From UBA1413 sp964650525 (GTDB lineage Bacteria > Bacteroidota > Bacteroidia > Bacteroidales > Prolixibacteraceae): 64,000 nt of DNA. Location of the stretch: the NCBI GenBank assembly GCA_964650525.1, contig CAZYUA010000008.1, forward strand, positions 66,349 to 130,348, read 5' to 3'. The stretch's first letter is position 1; each line of letters starts with the position of its first letter. The translations under genes were made by a program, and so were the position numbers. The notes under the pieces are model-generated. The model searched no databases. It was not told where the DNA came from and saw only the letters and a list, made by a program, of their open reading frames with translations. Below, piece by piece: positions 17,427 through 26,988 of the stretch.

Positions 17427-17457
17427 TTTGACTGAACCGATATTTATTGTACATTTG
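17427..17457 (+). promoter_or_regulatory. Bacteroidota promoter (TTTG-N19-TACATTTG)
   Basis: TTTG at 17427-17430 and TACATTTG at 17450-17457 with exactly 19 bp between them match the phylum's -33/-7 promoter very well. It would drive the lipase-like gene at 17616 with a leader of about 150 nt. The rest of the 413-bp divergent gap (17203-17615) holds no gene that I can support. Confidence 0.7.
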
Positions 17458-17615
17458 AAGCTCCGGGAAAAGAACGGTAAGAGACCGGTGCCATTTCGCC
17501 ACGACAGGCCTTATACCGCCGGAACCGGCAGCCGCCATCACCCGGACCAGGGGTATGGAGAACCAGATAACACCCACCAGGGAAGAAAAACAAAACCGTA
17601 ACCAACACCAGACCC

Positions 17616-18458
17616 ATGATGAACCACTTTGAAACCGGTTGGAAAACCACAGACGGGATAGACATTTACGCACAGGGATGGGAGCCGGATGGTCTCCTGC
17701 CGGAAGCTGTCGTATGCCTCGTGCATGGCATCGGGGAGCACTCCGGAAGGTATGCCCAGGTTGCGGAAGCCTTCTGCAGACAGGGATGGGCCCTTTTTGG
17801 GCCTGACCACCGGGGCCACGGCCGTTCCGGCGGACCCCGCGGCCATTTCCCCTCGGCAGCCACGCTGGAACACGACCTGGACCTTCACCTGGCTGCAGCC
17901 CGCAACCGGTACCCCGGAGTGCCGCTGGTCCTCTACGGCCACTCCCTGGGAGGGATTTTTGTCCTCTACTACGGACTCAAAAGCAGACCGGATGTCAGGG
18001 GTATCGTGGCTACCAGCCCCGGACTAGAGACCGCCCTGGAGAAACAACCGGTTAAGGTGCTGGCCGCAAAGGTACTCGGCTTGCTGCTGCCCCGGATCTC
18101 CATGGCCAGCGGCCTCGACGCCTCTGCCATCAGCAGGGAAAAACCGGTGATCTCCACCTACCAGAAGGATCCGCTGGTTCACGACCGGATTACCCTCGGA
18201 TCGGGCAGAATGCTGATCGGCATGAATCGCTGGACCCTCCTCCACGCCGGAGAAATGACCCTCCCCCTGCTGCTGATGCACGGCACCCACGACGCCATCG
18301 CTTTCCCCTCCGGAAGCATTCACTTTGCTGCTCCTCTCGGCAATAAGTGCGACCTGGTCCTCTGGGAAGGAGCATTCCATGAACTGCATAACGAACCTGA
18401 ACGGGAAGAGGTGCTTCAAACCATGACCACCTGGATCGGAAAACAACTGGAAAATTGA
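17616..18458 (+). CDS. Monoacylglycerol lipase-like alpha/beta-hydrolase
   Basis: 280-residue cytoplasmic serine hydrolase of the Hydrolase_4 family. Motifs: VHGIGEHSGRY near residue 36 (typical of monoglyceride/lysophospholipase proteins), FGPDHRGHGRSGG, the nucleophile elbow YGHSLGG near residue 108, the acid in HGTHDAI and the histidine in GAFHELHNEPER. No signal peptide. It is a single-gene unit with its own promoter. The likely substrate is monoacylglycerol or lysophospholipid, but this is inferred from family resemblance only. Confidence 0.88.
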   Translation: MMNHFETGWKTTDGIDIYAQGWEPDGLLPEAVVCLVHGIGEHSGRYAQVAEAFCRQGWALFGPDHRGHGRSGGPRGHFPSAATLEHDLDLHLAAARNRYPGVPLVLYGHSLGGIFVLYYGLKSRPDVRGIVATSPGLETALEKQPVKVLAAKVLGLLLPRISMASGLDASAISREKPVISTYQKDPLVHDRITLGSGRMLIGMNRWTLLHAGEMTLPLLLMHGTHDAIAFPSGSIHFAAPLGNKCDLVLWEGAFHELHNEPEREEVLQTMTTWIGKQLEN

Positions 18459-18545
18459 TGCCGGCATTACTCACCTGGTTCCGGGTTACCCAGCTGACAC
18501 TCTATCTTTCCGCAATTCTCCTGATACCCCGAAGCTCTGCAGAAT

Positions 18546-19460
18546 CTATCCCCTGACGACGGCTCTCCGCTTTCTCCAGATAACCATAACAGCCCCGGCC
18601 AGGACGGCAAGAGCCCCCGCCACGGATAACAGGGTCAGCCGTTCCGGATCTATCCAGGTAACTTCCAGCCAGGTCAGGAAAGCCATAAGGGTAAAGGTGA
18701 TCACCGGATTCATGATCAGGATGATGCTGGCTTTGCCGGCTTCCAGGTAACGGAGGCTGAGTGCCAGAGTGGTGTAAGCTATCAGCGTGTTGAGCCCCAG
18801 GAAAACCATAAGCAGCCACCACATACCGTTCAGACCCGACAACTGGGAGAAGTTCACCACCGGCAGATACAGCAGCATGGGCAACCCGAACAAAAAGAGG
18901 TTCAGCGTGATGGTGGAATAGCGTACAACCAGTTTCTTCTGAATGGCCGCATAGACCGCCCAGGCTACCGCACCGGTAAGCGTGATGAAAATGCCGAGGC
19001 TGTACTCACCCTGTTTTCCTTCAAAATGGCCGATCTGTTGATGATAAAAAAGCAGCAATCCGGCGATGGCAAGTACGAACCCTGCATACTGGCGCGGCGA
19101 GAAGCGCTCACCAAAAAATACAAACCCGGCTACGGCCAGCAGGATCTGCCCCGTCTGTATGAACAATTGTGCATTTCCCGGGGTAGTATACTGCACACCC
19201 AGGTTGAAGGCCAGGTAATTGTACGCCAGGGCCAGGGTGGCTGCTACCAGCAGCCAGGGCGGCCTGATCAGAATATGGAGTCTCCGGGGTTGTTTGATCA
19301 GGCTCCAGAGGAACAGGGGAATGAAGGCCAAGGTGAACCGGAACCAGACAATGGTTGCCGCGTCGACTTTTCGTACAGCCACCTTCAGGGCTACCGCCAG
19401 GAGGCCCCATAGAAAGGCGGTGACTACCGCCAGAAGAATTCCCTTTAACTGGTTTTGCAT
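18546..19460 (-). CDS. EamA/DMT-family transporter
   Basis: About 304 residues from the ATG at 19460 (MQNQLKGILLAVVTAFLWG); the frame extends upstream without homology. Ten hydrophobic segments in two EamA repeats are visible, with the conserved start AFLWGLLAVALKV in the first repeat and VAWAVYAAIQKK in the second. Inner-membrane drug/metabolite exporter. The substrate cannot be predicted. It is convergent with the lipase-like gene and follows pheT on the same strand with a gap of 128 bp. The C-terminus ends with a basic tail (IWRKRRAVVRG). Confidence 0.88.
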   Translation of the reverse strand: MQNQLKGILLAVVTAFLWGLLAVALKVAVRKVDAATIVWFRFTLAFIPLFLWSLIKQPRRLHILIRPPWLLVAATLALAYNYLAFNLGVQYTTPGNAQLFIQTGQILLAVAGFVFFGERFSPRQYAGFVLAIAGLLLFYHQQIGHFEGKQGEYSLGIFITLTGAVAWAVYAAIQKKLVVRYSTITLNLFLFGLPMLLYLPVVNFSQLSGLNGMWWLLMVFLGLNTLIAYTTLALSLRYLEAGKASIILIMNPVITFTLMAFLTWLEVTWIDPERLTLLSVAGALAVLAGAVMVIWRKRRAVVRG

Positions 19461-19588
19461 GGTAAGAATCCGCGTGGCATGAACAGGCCCGGGCACAATA
19501 ACCACAGCACGGGGAACTTCCGGATTACCGGCTGCGGCCAACAACCTGTCAGCTTCTGGGAGGCTCTGTTTCCGGGCAGAAAAATTGC

Positions 19589-22039
19589 CTACCGGAGCCT
19601 GGCACCCAGCTCTTTTTCAAAAGCCCCCAGCAACCGTTCCATTGTCCTGGCAATACCCTTGTCGTTGAGGGTTTTGTGGTCATCGCGCAGGATAAAACTG
19701 ATGGCATACGATTTTTTTCCTTCCGGAATTCCCTCCCCCTGGTAAACATCAAACAGGCTGACAGCCCGCAGCAGCAGTTTTTCCGTACGGAAGGCCAGGT
19801 CGCGTATGCTCCGGAACCGGACATTGCCGTCGAGGACCAGCGCCAGGTCGCGCTTTACTTCGGGGTACCGGGGCAGTTCACGGTATTTCACCCGGATGTT
19901 CTTACATTCCAGGAAGAGGCGTGACCAGTCAAAATCGGCGAAGAACACCGGGGCTTCCACTTCGGCAGTTTTCAGCAGGGAGGAGGCCACACAACCGAGT
20001 TCAGCAAGTTTGTGCTTCCCCCGGGAAATCTGCATACCATACGAAAAAAGCTCACTGCCGGAATCCTCGACCAGCAGCTCACCGGGATCCAACCCCAACC
20101 GCTCCATCAGGGTTTCCGCATAACTTTTTAACAGGTAGAGACTGGAGGGTTTCCCGGGGGTAAGCCAGTTGGGAGTTTCGCGGTTGCCCGTGAGAAACAG
20201 TGCCAGGTGCTCCTCTTCCGCGTAGTTGGACACGGGATCCTCCTTGTACCGGGTTCCGCGGAAAAAATAACAGTTCCCGAATTCAAAAAGCTTCAGATCC
20301 GGCTGCTTGCGGTTGGCATTTCGGGCGATACATTCCAGACCTCCGAAGAGCAGCGTTTGACGCATCCCGTTCAGGTCGTTGCTGAGGGGATTATAAATTC
20401 GTACGGTATGCTCCGGTTTGAATTGGGTAAGGGAATCATAGTACGAAGCTCTGGTCAGGGAATTGGACCATATCTCGTGGAATCCCTGCCCCACCAGTTG
20501 TTCCGCAATGATGTTCCTCACCTGCGTGGGATCGGGATACTCGGAAGAGCCGAGGGAAGCATTCGTATGGGTGGGTATTTCCACGTTGTTGTACCCGTAA
20601 ATCCGGAGGATATCTTCGATGACGTCGCATTCGCGTTTTACATCCACGCGGGCAGTGGGTACCACCACCGACAGGCCTCTGTCTGATTCTTCTCTGATCC
20701 TGATCTCCAGGGATTTCAGGATTTTTCGGATCACCTCACGGCCCAGGTCCTTACCGATGAGCCGCCCGATGTTGAACCAGGAGATATCGACGGGAAATCC
20801 ATCCACCGGATGGGGATAGAAGTCAGAAATCTCCGAAGAGACAGTACCTCCTGCCACCTCCTGAATCAGCAGGGCTGCCCGTTTCAGGGCATAGAGGGTT
20901 CCATTGATGTCGGTGCCCCTTTCGAAACGGAAGGAGGCATCGGTGCTGAGTCCGTGTCTTCGGGCGGTCTTGCGGATATAGACAGGGTCGAAGCAGGCAC
21001 TTTCGAGGAATACCTTCCGGGTGGAGGTTTTGACGCCCGAACGTTCGCCGCCGAACACCCCGCCGATACACATTCCCTCCTCCCCATTGCAGATCATCAG
21101 GTCAGAGCCATCCAGTTTCCGGGTGGTGCCGTCGAGGGTGGTAAACAAGGTGCCTGCCGGCAGGGTCCTGACCACCACTTTTCCGCCGCTGATTTCCTCC
21201 GCATCGAAAGCGTGCAGGGGCTGGCCGGTTTCGAACAGCACAAAGTTGGTAACATCCACCACGTTGTTGATGGGTGTCTGTCCTATCGATTTCAACCGGC
21301 GCCGGAGCCAGGGGGGTGACTCTTTCACCTCCACCCCCGACAGGGATACGCCAGAGTACCGGGGACACGCTTCGGGGTTGAGTACTTCCACGGGAATGGT
21401 AAGCTCCCTGTTCTCCACACGGAAGTCGTCGACCGGGGGTTTCCGCAAAAGAAAGGGCACCTTGCCGTCCAGTAAGGCTGCCAGCTCCCGCGCCACCCCC
21501 AGGAAAGAGGCACACTCGATGCGGTTCGGCGTTATGTCAGCCTCCATCACCCAGTCGCTCTCCACCTGGAAAAATTCGGAGGCCTTTTGCCCTACCCGGG
21601 CATCGGCGGGCAAAACCATGATCCCGTCGCCATCGGTGCCCAAACCGGTTTCCCTTTCTGAACAGATCATGCCCTCCGACACCTGTCCCCGGATCCTGAC
21701 CTTCTTGATCGTCAGCGGCTCATCGCCCGGATAAAGGGTGGCGCCAACGGTGGCAACCACCACTTTCTGCCCGGCAGCCACATTGGGAGCACCACACACA
21801 ATGGGCAGCAGCTCACCAGTGCCTGTATCTACAGTGGTGACACTCAGATGATCACTGCCATCTACAGGGGCACAGGTGACCACCTTCCCGATCACCAGCC
21901 CTTCCAGGCCCCCGCGGATACCTTCCACCCGCTCCAGGGACTCCACCTCCAGGCCTATCTCAGGTAAAACCCCGCACAACTGCTCAGGGGTCAAATCCAT
22001 GTCTAAATAGCTTTTCAGCCAGTGGTACGATAACTTCAT
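19589..22039 (-). CDS. pheT: Phenylalanyl-tRNA synthetase beta subunit
   Basis: Beta subunit of the (alpha-beta)2 enzyme that charges tRNA-Phe. 816 residues, the full length of the family. Domains in order: N-terminal leader, EMAP-type tRNA-binding domain (about 38-150), the B3/B4 editing domain, B5 (about 405-475), the pseudo-catalytic core (ADFD near the end of the core), and the C-terminal FDX-ACB anticodon-binding domain (RYPEVKRDLALVLD onward). The alpha subunit pheS is not in the window; in this phylum it is often unlinked. A TATTTTTG promoter-like element lies on the minus strand at 22069-22076. Confidence 0.97.
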   Translation of the reverse strand: MKLSYHWLKSYLDMDLTPEQLCGVLPEIGLEVESLERVEGIRGGLEGLVIGKVVTCAPVDGSDHLSVTTVDTGTGELLPIVCGAPNVAAGQKVVVATVGATLYPGDEPLTIKKVRIRGQVSEGMICSERETGLGTDGDGIMVLPADARVGQKASEFFQVESDWVMEADITPNRIECASFLGVARELAALLDGKVPFLLRKPPVDDFRVENRELTIPVEVLNPEACPRYSGVSLSGVEVKESPPWLRRRLKSIGQTPINNVVDVTNFVLFETGQPLHAFDAEEISGGKVVVRTLPAGTLFTTLDGTTRKLDGSDLMICNGEEGMCIGGVFGGERSGVKTSTRKVFLESACFDPVYIRKTARRHGLSTDASFRFERGTDINGTLYALKRAALLIQEVAGGTVSSEISDFYPHPVDGFPVDISWFNIGRLIGKDLGREVIRKILKSLEIRIREESDRGLSVVVPTARVDVKRECDVIEDILRIYGYNNVEIPTHTNASLGSSEYPDPTQVRNIIAEQLVGQGFHEIWSNSLTRASYYDSLTQFKPEHTVRIYNPLSNDLNGMRQTLLFGGLECIARNANRKQPDLKLFEFGNCYFFRGTRYKEDPVSNYAEEEHLALFLTGNRETPNWLTPGKPSSLYLLKSYAETLMERLGLDPGELLVEDSGSELFSYGMQISRGKHKLAELGCVASSLLKTAEVEAPVFFADFDWSRLFLECKNIRVKYRELPRYPEVKRDLALVLDGNVRFRSIRDLAFRTEKLLLRAVSLFDVYQGEGIPEGKKSYAISFILRDDHKTLNDKGIARTMERLLGAFEKELGARLR

Positions 22040-22196
22040 TCCTGAACCAATTCGAACAAGTAATGCAACAAAAATAGATAAATTAGCCTTGCTACCGGAG
22101 TCAGGCTCTCAGAATTAACAATAAAAAGAAGCCGGAAGGGTGCCGCCGGGAGGCCGGTCCGGAGGACTTTCCGTCATCGACCTTCCCTTGAAGAGT

Positions 22197-22904
22197 TCAG
22201 GATTTAATGGTAAACCTGAACCCGATCCCATGGAGATTGACAATGCGGATGGTGGGGTCGTTGCTGAAATATTTCCTCAGCCGCGAAATAAATACATCCA
22301 GACTGCGGCCCAGAAAATAATCGTTGGAACCCCAGACCGCCCGGAGGATCTCCTCGCGGCTGAGGACCTTGTTGGGATTGGCGGCAAAAAACCGGATGAG
22401 CTCAGCCTCCTTCAGGGTCAGCCGCTTGCCGAAATCACCGCACTCCAGCGTCAGTTCTTCTTCCGAAAAAACACACTTCCCGATGGTCAGAACCTGCCGG
22501 CCGGACTGGCTGCCGGTAAGAGGCTGATTCCGGCTCCTGCGGAGAAAAATCTTCATCTTCAGCAGTAACTCCTCCATACTGAAGGGTTTGGTGATGTAGT
22601 CATCCCCGCCCAGCGTCAGGCCTGTAATCTTGTCTTCGTTCATCGAACGGGCCGTAAGAAACAACACCGGGATCATGTCGTCGGTTTTCCGGATCTCCCG
22701 GGCTACCGTAAACCCGTCAACCTTCGGGAGCATCACGTCAAGTATCACCAGGTCGTAATGGTTGGACCGGAATAACGCCAGGGCCTGGTCACCATCCCCG
22801 GCAACATCCACCTGGTAGCGGTGCATCTCCAGGTTGTCACGGACGATAAAACTCAGGGCAGAATCGTCTTCCACCAGGAGTATCCTGTCATTGGTTCCGT
22901 TCAT
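22197..22904 (-). CDS. OmpR-family response regulator
   Basis: 235 residues. Receiver domain with acidic pocket LVEDD, phosphoacceptor aspartate in LVILDVMLPKVDG, the threonine of LFLTAR and the lysine of TKPFSMEEL. The C-terminal winged helix runs from about residue 140 with SLDVFISRLRKYF as the recognition-helix region. Its start overlaps the histidine kinase stop by 17 bp, so the pair is translated together. It resembles the RprY-type regulators of Bacteroides. A candidate binding site of 7-bp direct repeats lies upstream of the kinase gene at 24451-24489. Confidence 0.94.
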   Translation of the reverse strand: MNGTNDRILLVEDDSALSFIVRDNLEMHRYQVDVAGDGDQALALFRSNHYDLVILDVMLPKVDGFTVAREIRKTDDMIPVLFLTARSMNEDKITGLTLGGDDYITKPFSMEELLLKMKIFLRRSRNQPLTGSQSGRQVLTIGKCVFSEEELTLECGDFGKRLTLKEAELIRFFAANPNKVLSREEILRAVWGSNDYFLGRSLDVFISRLRKYFSNDPTIRIVNLHGIGFRFTIKS

Positions 22905-24177
22905 GGGCTCTTGGTATTACGATGGTAAAGGTGCTTCCTCCTTCCGGATTTCCGTCCACCCTGATCTTCCAGCGGTGTGCCTTCACAATCTTGCTGACAT
23001 AATCGAGGCCTAAACCAAATCCTTTCACATTATGGATGTTCCCTGTGGGTACCCGGTAAAACTGACGGAATACTTTTCGCCGCAACTGCCCGGGTATCCC
23101 GACGCCGTTGTCTTTCACTTTCAGAAAAACGTTCCTCCCCTCAAGTTTCACCTCCACAAGAATGACCGGCGGACGTTCACAATATTTAACCGCATTCTCC
23201 AGCATATTCTGGATCACATTTCCCAGATGGAACGGATCCGCCCGGATTACAGCTTCCCCGCCATACCCCCGTACCGAAATCGCAGCATCCTTGCCGATGG
23301 CCGACTGACGGAACCGCTCTGCCGTGTTCTCTGCAAAGGGCACCAAATGAATTGCTTCGGTAACCGGTTTCAGCTTGTTCTTTTCCAGGGCCGCCAGGTT
23401 GAGCACCTTCTCCACATTTCCCGATAAACGCTGGGTCTGTTCCTGGATGATCCGCGCATATTCAAAGAGCCTCCCCGGATTGTCGAGGATCTTGCTGTCG
23501 TTCAGCACCTGCGCAGACAACCCTATCGAGGAAATGGGCGTCTTCAGCTCATGCGTCAGATTGTTGATGAAAATCTTCTGAATATTGGTAAGCTGACGCT
23601 GACGAATGATGATCCAGAGCGAATACCCAAAAAATAACAACACCACCAGCAGGAGACCCGCAATCATGGTCCACCCCTTCAGCCGGTCGTTCATATAGGG
23701 CATCAGCCTTGGAAAATAGACGGCAAAGTAATGCGTGTACCGGGTACTTAAAGGAAATACAGCCAACCGTACCTGCTCACAACTGTCGTCATGCGAACAG
23801 ATGTACTTCCCGTAGACCATTTCGTTATTCTCCGGATCGTAAATCGAATATTCAAAATCCAGATGGATGGCATGTCGTCTGAATTGTTCTTTCAGCTGGG
23901 CTTCCAGGATCTCGGGATCGATGATGTCGTTGACATTGACAAAGTAGTAATTGTCAGTCATTTGCTCCACAGGATCCAGATTATCAAAACTGGCGGTTTT
24001 TCCCGCGGCCTCCAGGATCTGCCAGGCTACCTCCCGCAAGGCCACCGAAACAGTCTCATTGAACTCCCTGCGGCTGATTTCCAGGGTCTGCTTCAGAAAC
24101 GTGAACTGAACCAGCAAAATCCCCGCCACCGCCAGGATGGCCAGGATGATGACATATTTCAAACCCCCTTTCTTCAT
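22888..24177 (-). CDS. Two-component sensor histidine kinase
   Basis: About 429 residues from the ATG at 24177, chosen because AAGGA lies 6 bp upstream; ATGs at 24183 and 24222 are also in frame. Two membrane helices (about residues 6-26 and 170-190) flank a periplasmic sensor domain of about 145 residues that includes a CSHDDSC pair of cysteines. The cytoplasmic part has HisKA with NNLTHELKTPISS (phospho-acceptor His), N box NMLENAVKYC, G1 DNGVGIP and G2 GFGLGLDYV. There is no HAMP domain between helix 2 and HisKA. Signal unknown. It partners the regulator at 22197. Confidence 0.94.
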   Translation of the reverse strand: MKKGGLKYVIILAILAVAGILLVQFTFLKQTLEISRREFNETVSVALREVAWQILEAAGKTASFDNLDPVEQMTDNYYFVNVNDIIDPEILEAQLKEQFRRHAIHLDFEYSIYDPENNEMVYGKYICSHDDSCEQVRLAVFPLSTRYTHYFAVYFPRLMPYMNDRLKGWTMIAGLLLVVLLFFGYSLWIIIRQRQLTNIQKIFINNLTHELKTPISSIGLSAQVLNDSKILDNPGRLFEYARIIQEQTQRLSGNVEKVLNLAALEKNKLKPVTEAIHLVPFAENTAERFRQSAIGKDAAISVRGYGGEAVIRADPFHLGNVIQNMLENAVKYCERPPVILVEVKLEGRNVFLKVKDNGVGIPGQLRRKVFRQFYRVPTGNIHNVKGFGLGLDYVSKIVKAHRWKIRVDGNPEGGSTFTIVIPRAHERNQ

Positions 24178-24450
24178 CAGCATTCCTTGTTCATCACACC
24201 AAAAGATCTCGCGGACAACCATTTCCCCGGCAAATGCCGGGGTACCAGGGCCCCCGGGAGATCAGCAGCCCCGCCGGTGACCCCGGGCGGGTCAGGAAAA
24301 CCTCCCGTTTGAACTCCCGCAACAAAATTACACAAATCAGGGAAACATCGTCTCTCCTCCCGGGCTGAGATCCATGGAGTCCGGGCCAGCAGGGCTTCAT
24401 AAGATGAACCATCGGGCGGTTTTCCGCTTTTAAAAGACAGAAACTCCTGT

Positions 24451-24489
24451 TTAACAATTCATTAACAAAATGTAATAATGGATTAACAA
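24451..24489 (+). promoter_or_regulatory. Three TTAACAA direct repeats, candidate response-regulator site
   Basis: TTAACAA occurs at 24451-24457, 24462-24468 and 24483-24489. The first two are separated by 4 bp, the 7+4+7 layout used by OmpR/PhoB-type regulators, and the third is 21 bp on, so all face one side of the helix. They lie in the 366-bp divergent region between the two-component genes and the DUF1573 gene. Binding by the neighbouring regulator is an inference. Confidence 0.4.
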
Positions 24490-24516
24490 TTGCTTTCTGA
24501 AGGTTTGGTAAATTTG
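24489..24516 (+). promoter_or_regulatory. Bacteroidota promoter for the DUF1573 gene
   Basis: TAAATTTG at 24509-24516 matches TAnnTTTG and lies 27 bp before the ATG at 24544. ATTG at 24489-24492 is the nearest -33 candidate, with 16 bp between, slightly short. It overlaps the end of the third TTAACAA repeat. Confidence 0.5.
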
Positions 24517-24543
24517 TATCGTACGAATGAATAATAATCCCTT

Positions 24544-25626
24544 ATGAAACGAGCATCTCTGAGTTTAATCGCCCTGTTGATAGTCCTGGTAATTGGGGGA
24601 CTAACGGCAAACGGGCAGTCCAGGATTGTCTTTGGCAATCAGGCGCACAACTTTGGCTCCTTCAAGGAGGCTGACGGTGTTCAGACCGCCACATTTGAAT
24701 TCACCAACGGAGGGAACAGCCCGTTGATTTTGAACAGTGTGAACGCTTCATGCGGTTGTACCACCCCGGAATGGACCCGCCAACCGGTTGCTCCGGGAGG
24801 CAAGGGTATCATCAAGGTCAGTTACAATCCTGCCGGAAGGCCGGGATCCTTTTCCAAAACGGTAAGCGTCGGCAGCAACGCGGAAAACGGAGTGGTCATC
24901 CTTACCATCAGCGGAAAAGTGGAAGAACAGCCCAAAACGATTGCTGAGTTGTACCCCCGCCAGATAGGCCCGTTGCGTATGGCGCAAAACCACATTGCCT
25001 TCCCGGTGATCAGGAACAACGAGGTCAGAACCGAAAAGCTGGAGGTGTTGAACGACAGCGATAAGCCCGTTGCGGTAAGCTTCAAAACCGTGCCTGCCCA
25101 CATCAAGGTCACCATTGAGCCCCAGGTGATCCCGGCCCGCGAAAAGGGAGTGCTCACCATGACCTACGATGCCAAAGCTGCCAATACGTACGGATTTAAT
25201 TCACACCGGATCTATCTTTCCATCGACGGAAGCAGCGATTATAAGTATTCCATCGGGGTGAGCGCCACCATCGAAGAGGATTTTTCGTCCCTCTCGGCTG
25301 AAGAACTTGCCAATGCTCCTTCTGCCAGTTTTAATGTCACCAGTTATGATTTCGGAAATATTCAGCAGGGGGATAAAAAAGAGTATACCTTTGTTTTATC
25401 CAACAATGGAAAACGGGATTTACTCATCCGTAATATCAAGTCTTCCTGTGGGTGCACCGCTGTATCTCCCTCGAAAAACATCATCCCTGCCGGCGATACG
25501 GCCCCTATTAAGGTGGTGTTTGACTCCACCGGCAAGAAAGGGCGCCAGAGTAAAACGGTCACCGTCATTACCAACGACCCGAAAAACTCGACCACCACGC
25601 TGCGTATTTCCACGAATATTCTGTAA
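24544..25626 (+). CDS. Exported DUF1573-domain protein (two copies)
   Basis: 360 residues with a signal peptide of about 24 residues (ALLIVLVIGGLTANG). Two DUF1573 Ig-like domains are seen, at about residues 28-130 and 265-360; each has FGNQ/FGNI...G followed by the hallmark SCGCT motif (NASCGCTTP and KSSCGCTAV). The middle third looks like a diverged beta domain without cysteines. DUF1573 proteins are abundant in Bacteroidota and of unknown function, probably periplasmic or cell-surface. The gene is divergent from the two-component system and has its own promoter; an imperfect inverted repeat and T-run follow at 25710-25745. Confidence 0.88.
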   Translation: MKRASLSLIALLIVLVIGGLTANGQSRIVFGNQAHNFGSFKEADGVQTATFEFTNGGNSPLILNSVNASCGCTTPEWTRQPVAPGGKGIIKVSYNPAGRPGSFSKTVSVGSNAENGVVILTISGKVEEQPKTIAELYPRQIGPLRMAQNHIAFPVIRNNEVRTEKLEVLNDSDKPVAVSFKTVPAHIKVTIEPQVIPAREKGVLTMTYDAKAANTYGFNSHRIYLSIDGSSDYKYSIGVSATIEEDFSSLSAEELANAPSASFNVTSYDFGNIQQGDKKEYTFVLSNNGKRDLLIRNIKSSCGCTAVSPSKNIIPAGDTAPIKVVFDSTGKKGRQSKTVTVITNDPKNSTTTLRISTNIL

Positions 25627-25818
25627 AGAAAACCCGGGATTTCCGAACCTTCACCCCTGTGGAAACGGGGGGGAAGGGCTGAATAAAACGTACTTGTTAC
25701 CATCTTCTGCCTGACCGTTACCGTCAGGGGAGGGTGGTTTTTTTTATCGCTTTTTTATTTCCGGATGGCACCAGGGGGGATGCCCAAAAAATTCCTATAT
25801 TTCCCCTCTCAAGCCAAA

Positions 25819-26922
25819 ATGAAGCACGACGGCCATATCGAGAACGATCCCGCCTTCAGGGGACTGAAGGTCCATGAAGGAATCGAGCAGCCGCTGCCTG
25901 TCAGCGAAGCATCATTGCGCCGCTATTTGCAGAAGCGGAAGAAGTTGCTGCCGGCAGAGGATTACGTCCGGGGGATCCTGGAGGGGAACATTCCTTTGTT
26001 AAGCAAGGCGGTGACCCTGGTGGAGAGTTCGAAACCCGAGCACCAGGCCCTGGCCCGGGAGATCATCCGCGGATGCCTGCCTTACAGCGGGAAAGCCATC
26101 CGTGTGGGGATTACCGGAGTGCCGGGAGCGGGAAAAAGCACCTTCATCGAAGCGCTCGGGACCCTTCTCACACAGGAAGGGCACAGACTGGCAGTGCTGG
26201 CTATAGACCCCAGCAGTGAACGGTCGCGGGGCAGCATCCTGGGAGATAAAACCAGGATGGAAAAACTTGCTTCCGATCCCCTTGCCTATATCAGGCCCAG
26301 CCCGTCGTCAGGCTCCCTGGGAGGAGTTGCCCGGAAAACCCGCGAAACCGCCCTTCTCTGCGAGGCGGCAGGATTCGACATTCTCTTTATCGAAACAGTG
26401 GGTGTCGGCCAGAGTGAGGTGGCCGTCCACTCGATGACCGATTTCTTCCTGCTGCTGATGATTGCCGGTGCCGGCGATGAACTCCAGGGCATCAAGCGGG
26501 GCATCATGGAAATGGCCGACCTGGTGGCCATCAACAAAGCCGATGGCAACAACCTTGAAAAAGCAGAACTTGCACGCACCCAATTCCGGAATGCCCTGCA
26601 CCTTTTCCCGGCCAGGGAATCACGCTGGGAACCGGTAGTGCTCACCTGCTCAGCCCTCACAAAAACCGGCATTCCTGAAATCTGGCACACCATCCTGCAA
26701 TTTACGGAGGCTACCAGGGCCAACGGAGCGTTCGACAAAAACCGGAAAATCCAGGCCAGCTACTGGATGTTCGAAACCATCCATGAACAGCTGAAATGGG
26801 ATTTTTACCATGCTCCGGGCATGAAGGAGAGAATCCGGGAGATGGAAACCAGGGTTGTGGAAGGGGAGATTACTTCGTTTGATGCAGCCGGACAGCTGCT
26901 GGCGCTGGCTGCAAACAAATAA
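25819..26922 (+). CDS. meaB: Methylmalonyl-CoA mutase-associated GTPase MeaB
   Basis: G3E-family GTPase (ArgK/MeaB) that protects and reloads B12-dependent methylmalonyl-CoA mutase. About 367 residues from the ATG at 25819. Motifs: Walker A GVPGAGKST, switch region DPSSERSRGSILGDKTRM, Walker B-like FIETVGVGQSE, and base-recognition NKADG. The C-terminal dimerisation arm (KRKIQASYWMFETIHEQL...) is present. The mutase genes are not in the window. Its presence implies the succinyl-CoA/methylmalonyl-CoA route, typically propionate formation in anaerobic Bacteroidota. Confidence 0.95.
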   Translation: MKHDGHIENDPAFRGLKVHEGIEQPLPVSEASLRRYLQKRKKLLPAEDYVRGILEGNIPLLSKAVTLVESSKPEHQALAREIIRGCLPYSGKAIRVGITGVPGAGKSTFIEALGTLLTQEGHRLAVLAIDPSSERSRGSILGDKTRMEKLASDPLAYIRPSPSSGSLGGVARKTRETALLCEAAGFDILFIETVGVGQSEVAVHSMTDFFLLLMIAGAGDELQGIKRGIMEMADLVAINKADGNNLEKAELARTQFRNALHLFPARESRWEPVVLTCSALTKTGIPEIWHTILQFTEATRANGAFDKNRKIQASYWMFETIHEQLKWDFYHAPGMKERIREMETRVVEGEITSFDAAGQLLALAANK

Positions 26923-26988
26923 TCGCCACCCCGGGAACCTTTTTCCGATGTAACTGTTACCTTTCTGAATTGATATAAACATAGAGTT

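Noticed and set aside
25710..25745. Terminator after the DUF1573 gene
   Set aside because: The inverted repeat CCTGAC/GTCAGG is followed by nine non-T bases before the T-run, which is not a normal rho-independent arrangement. It may still contribute weakly.
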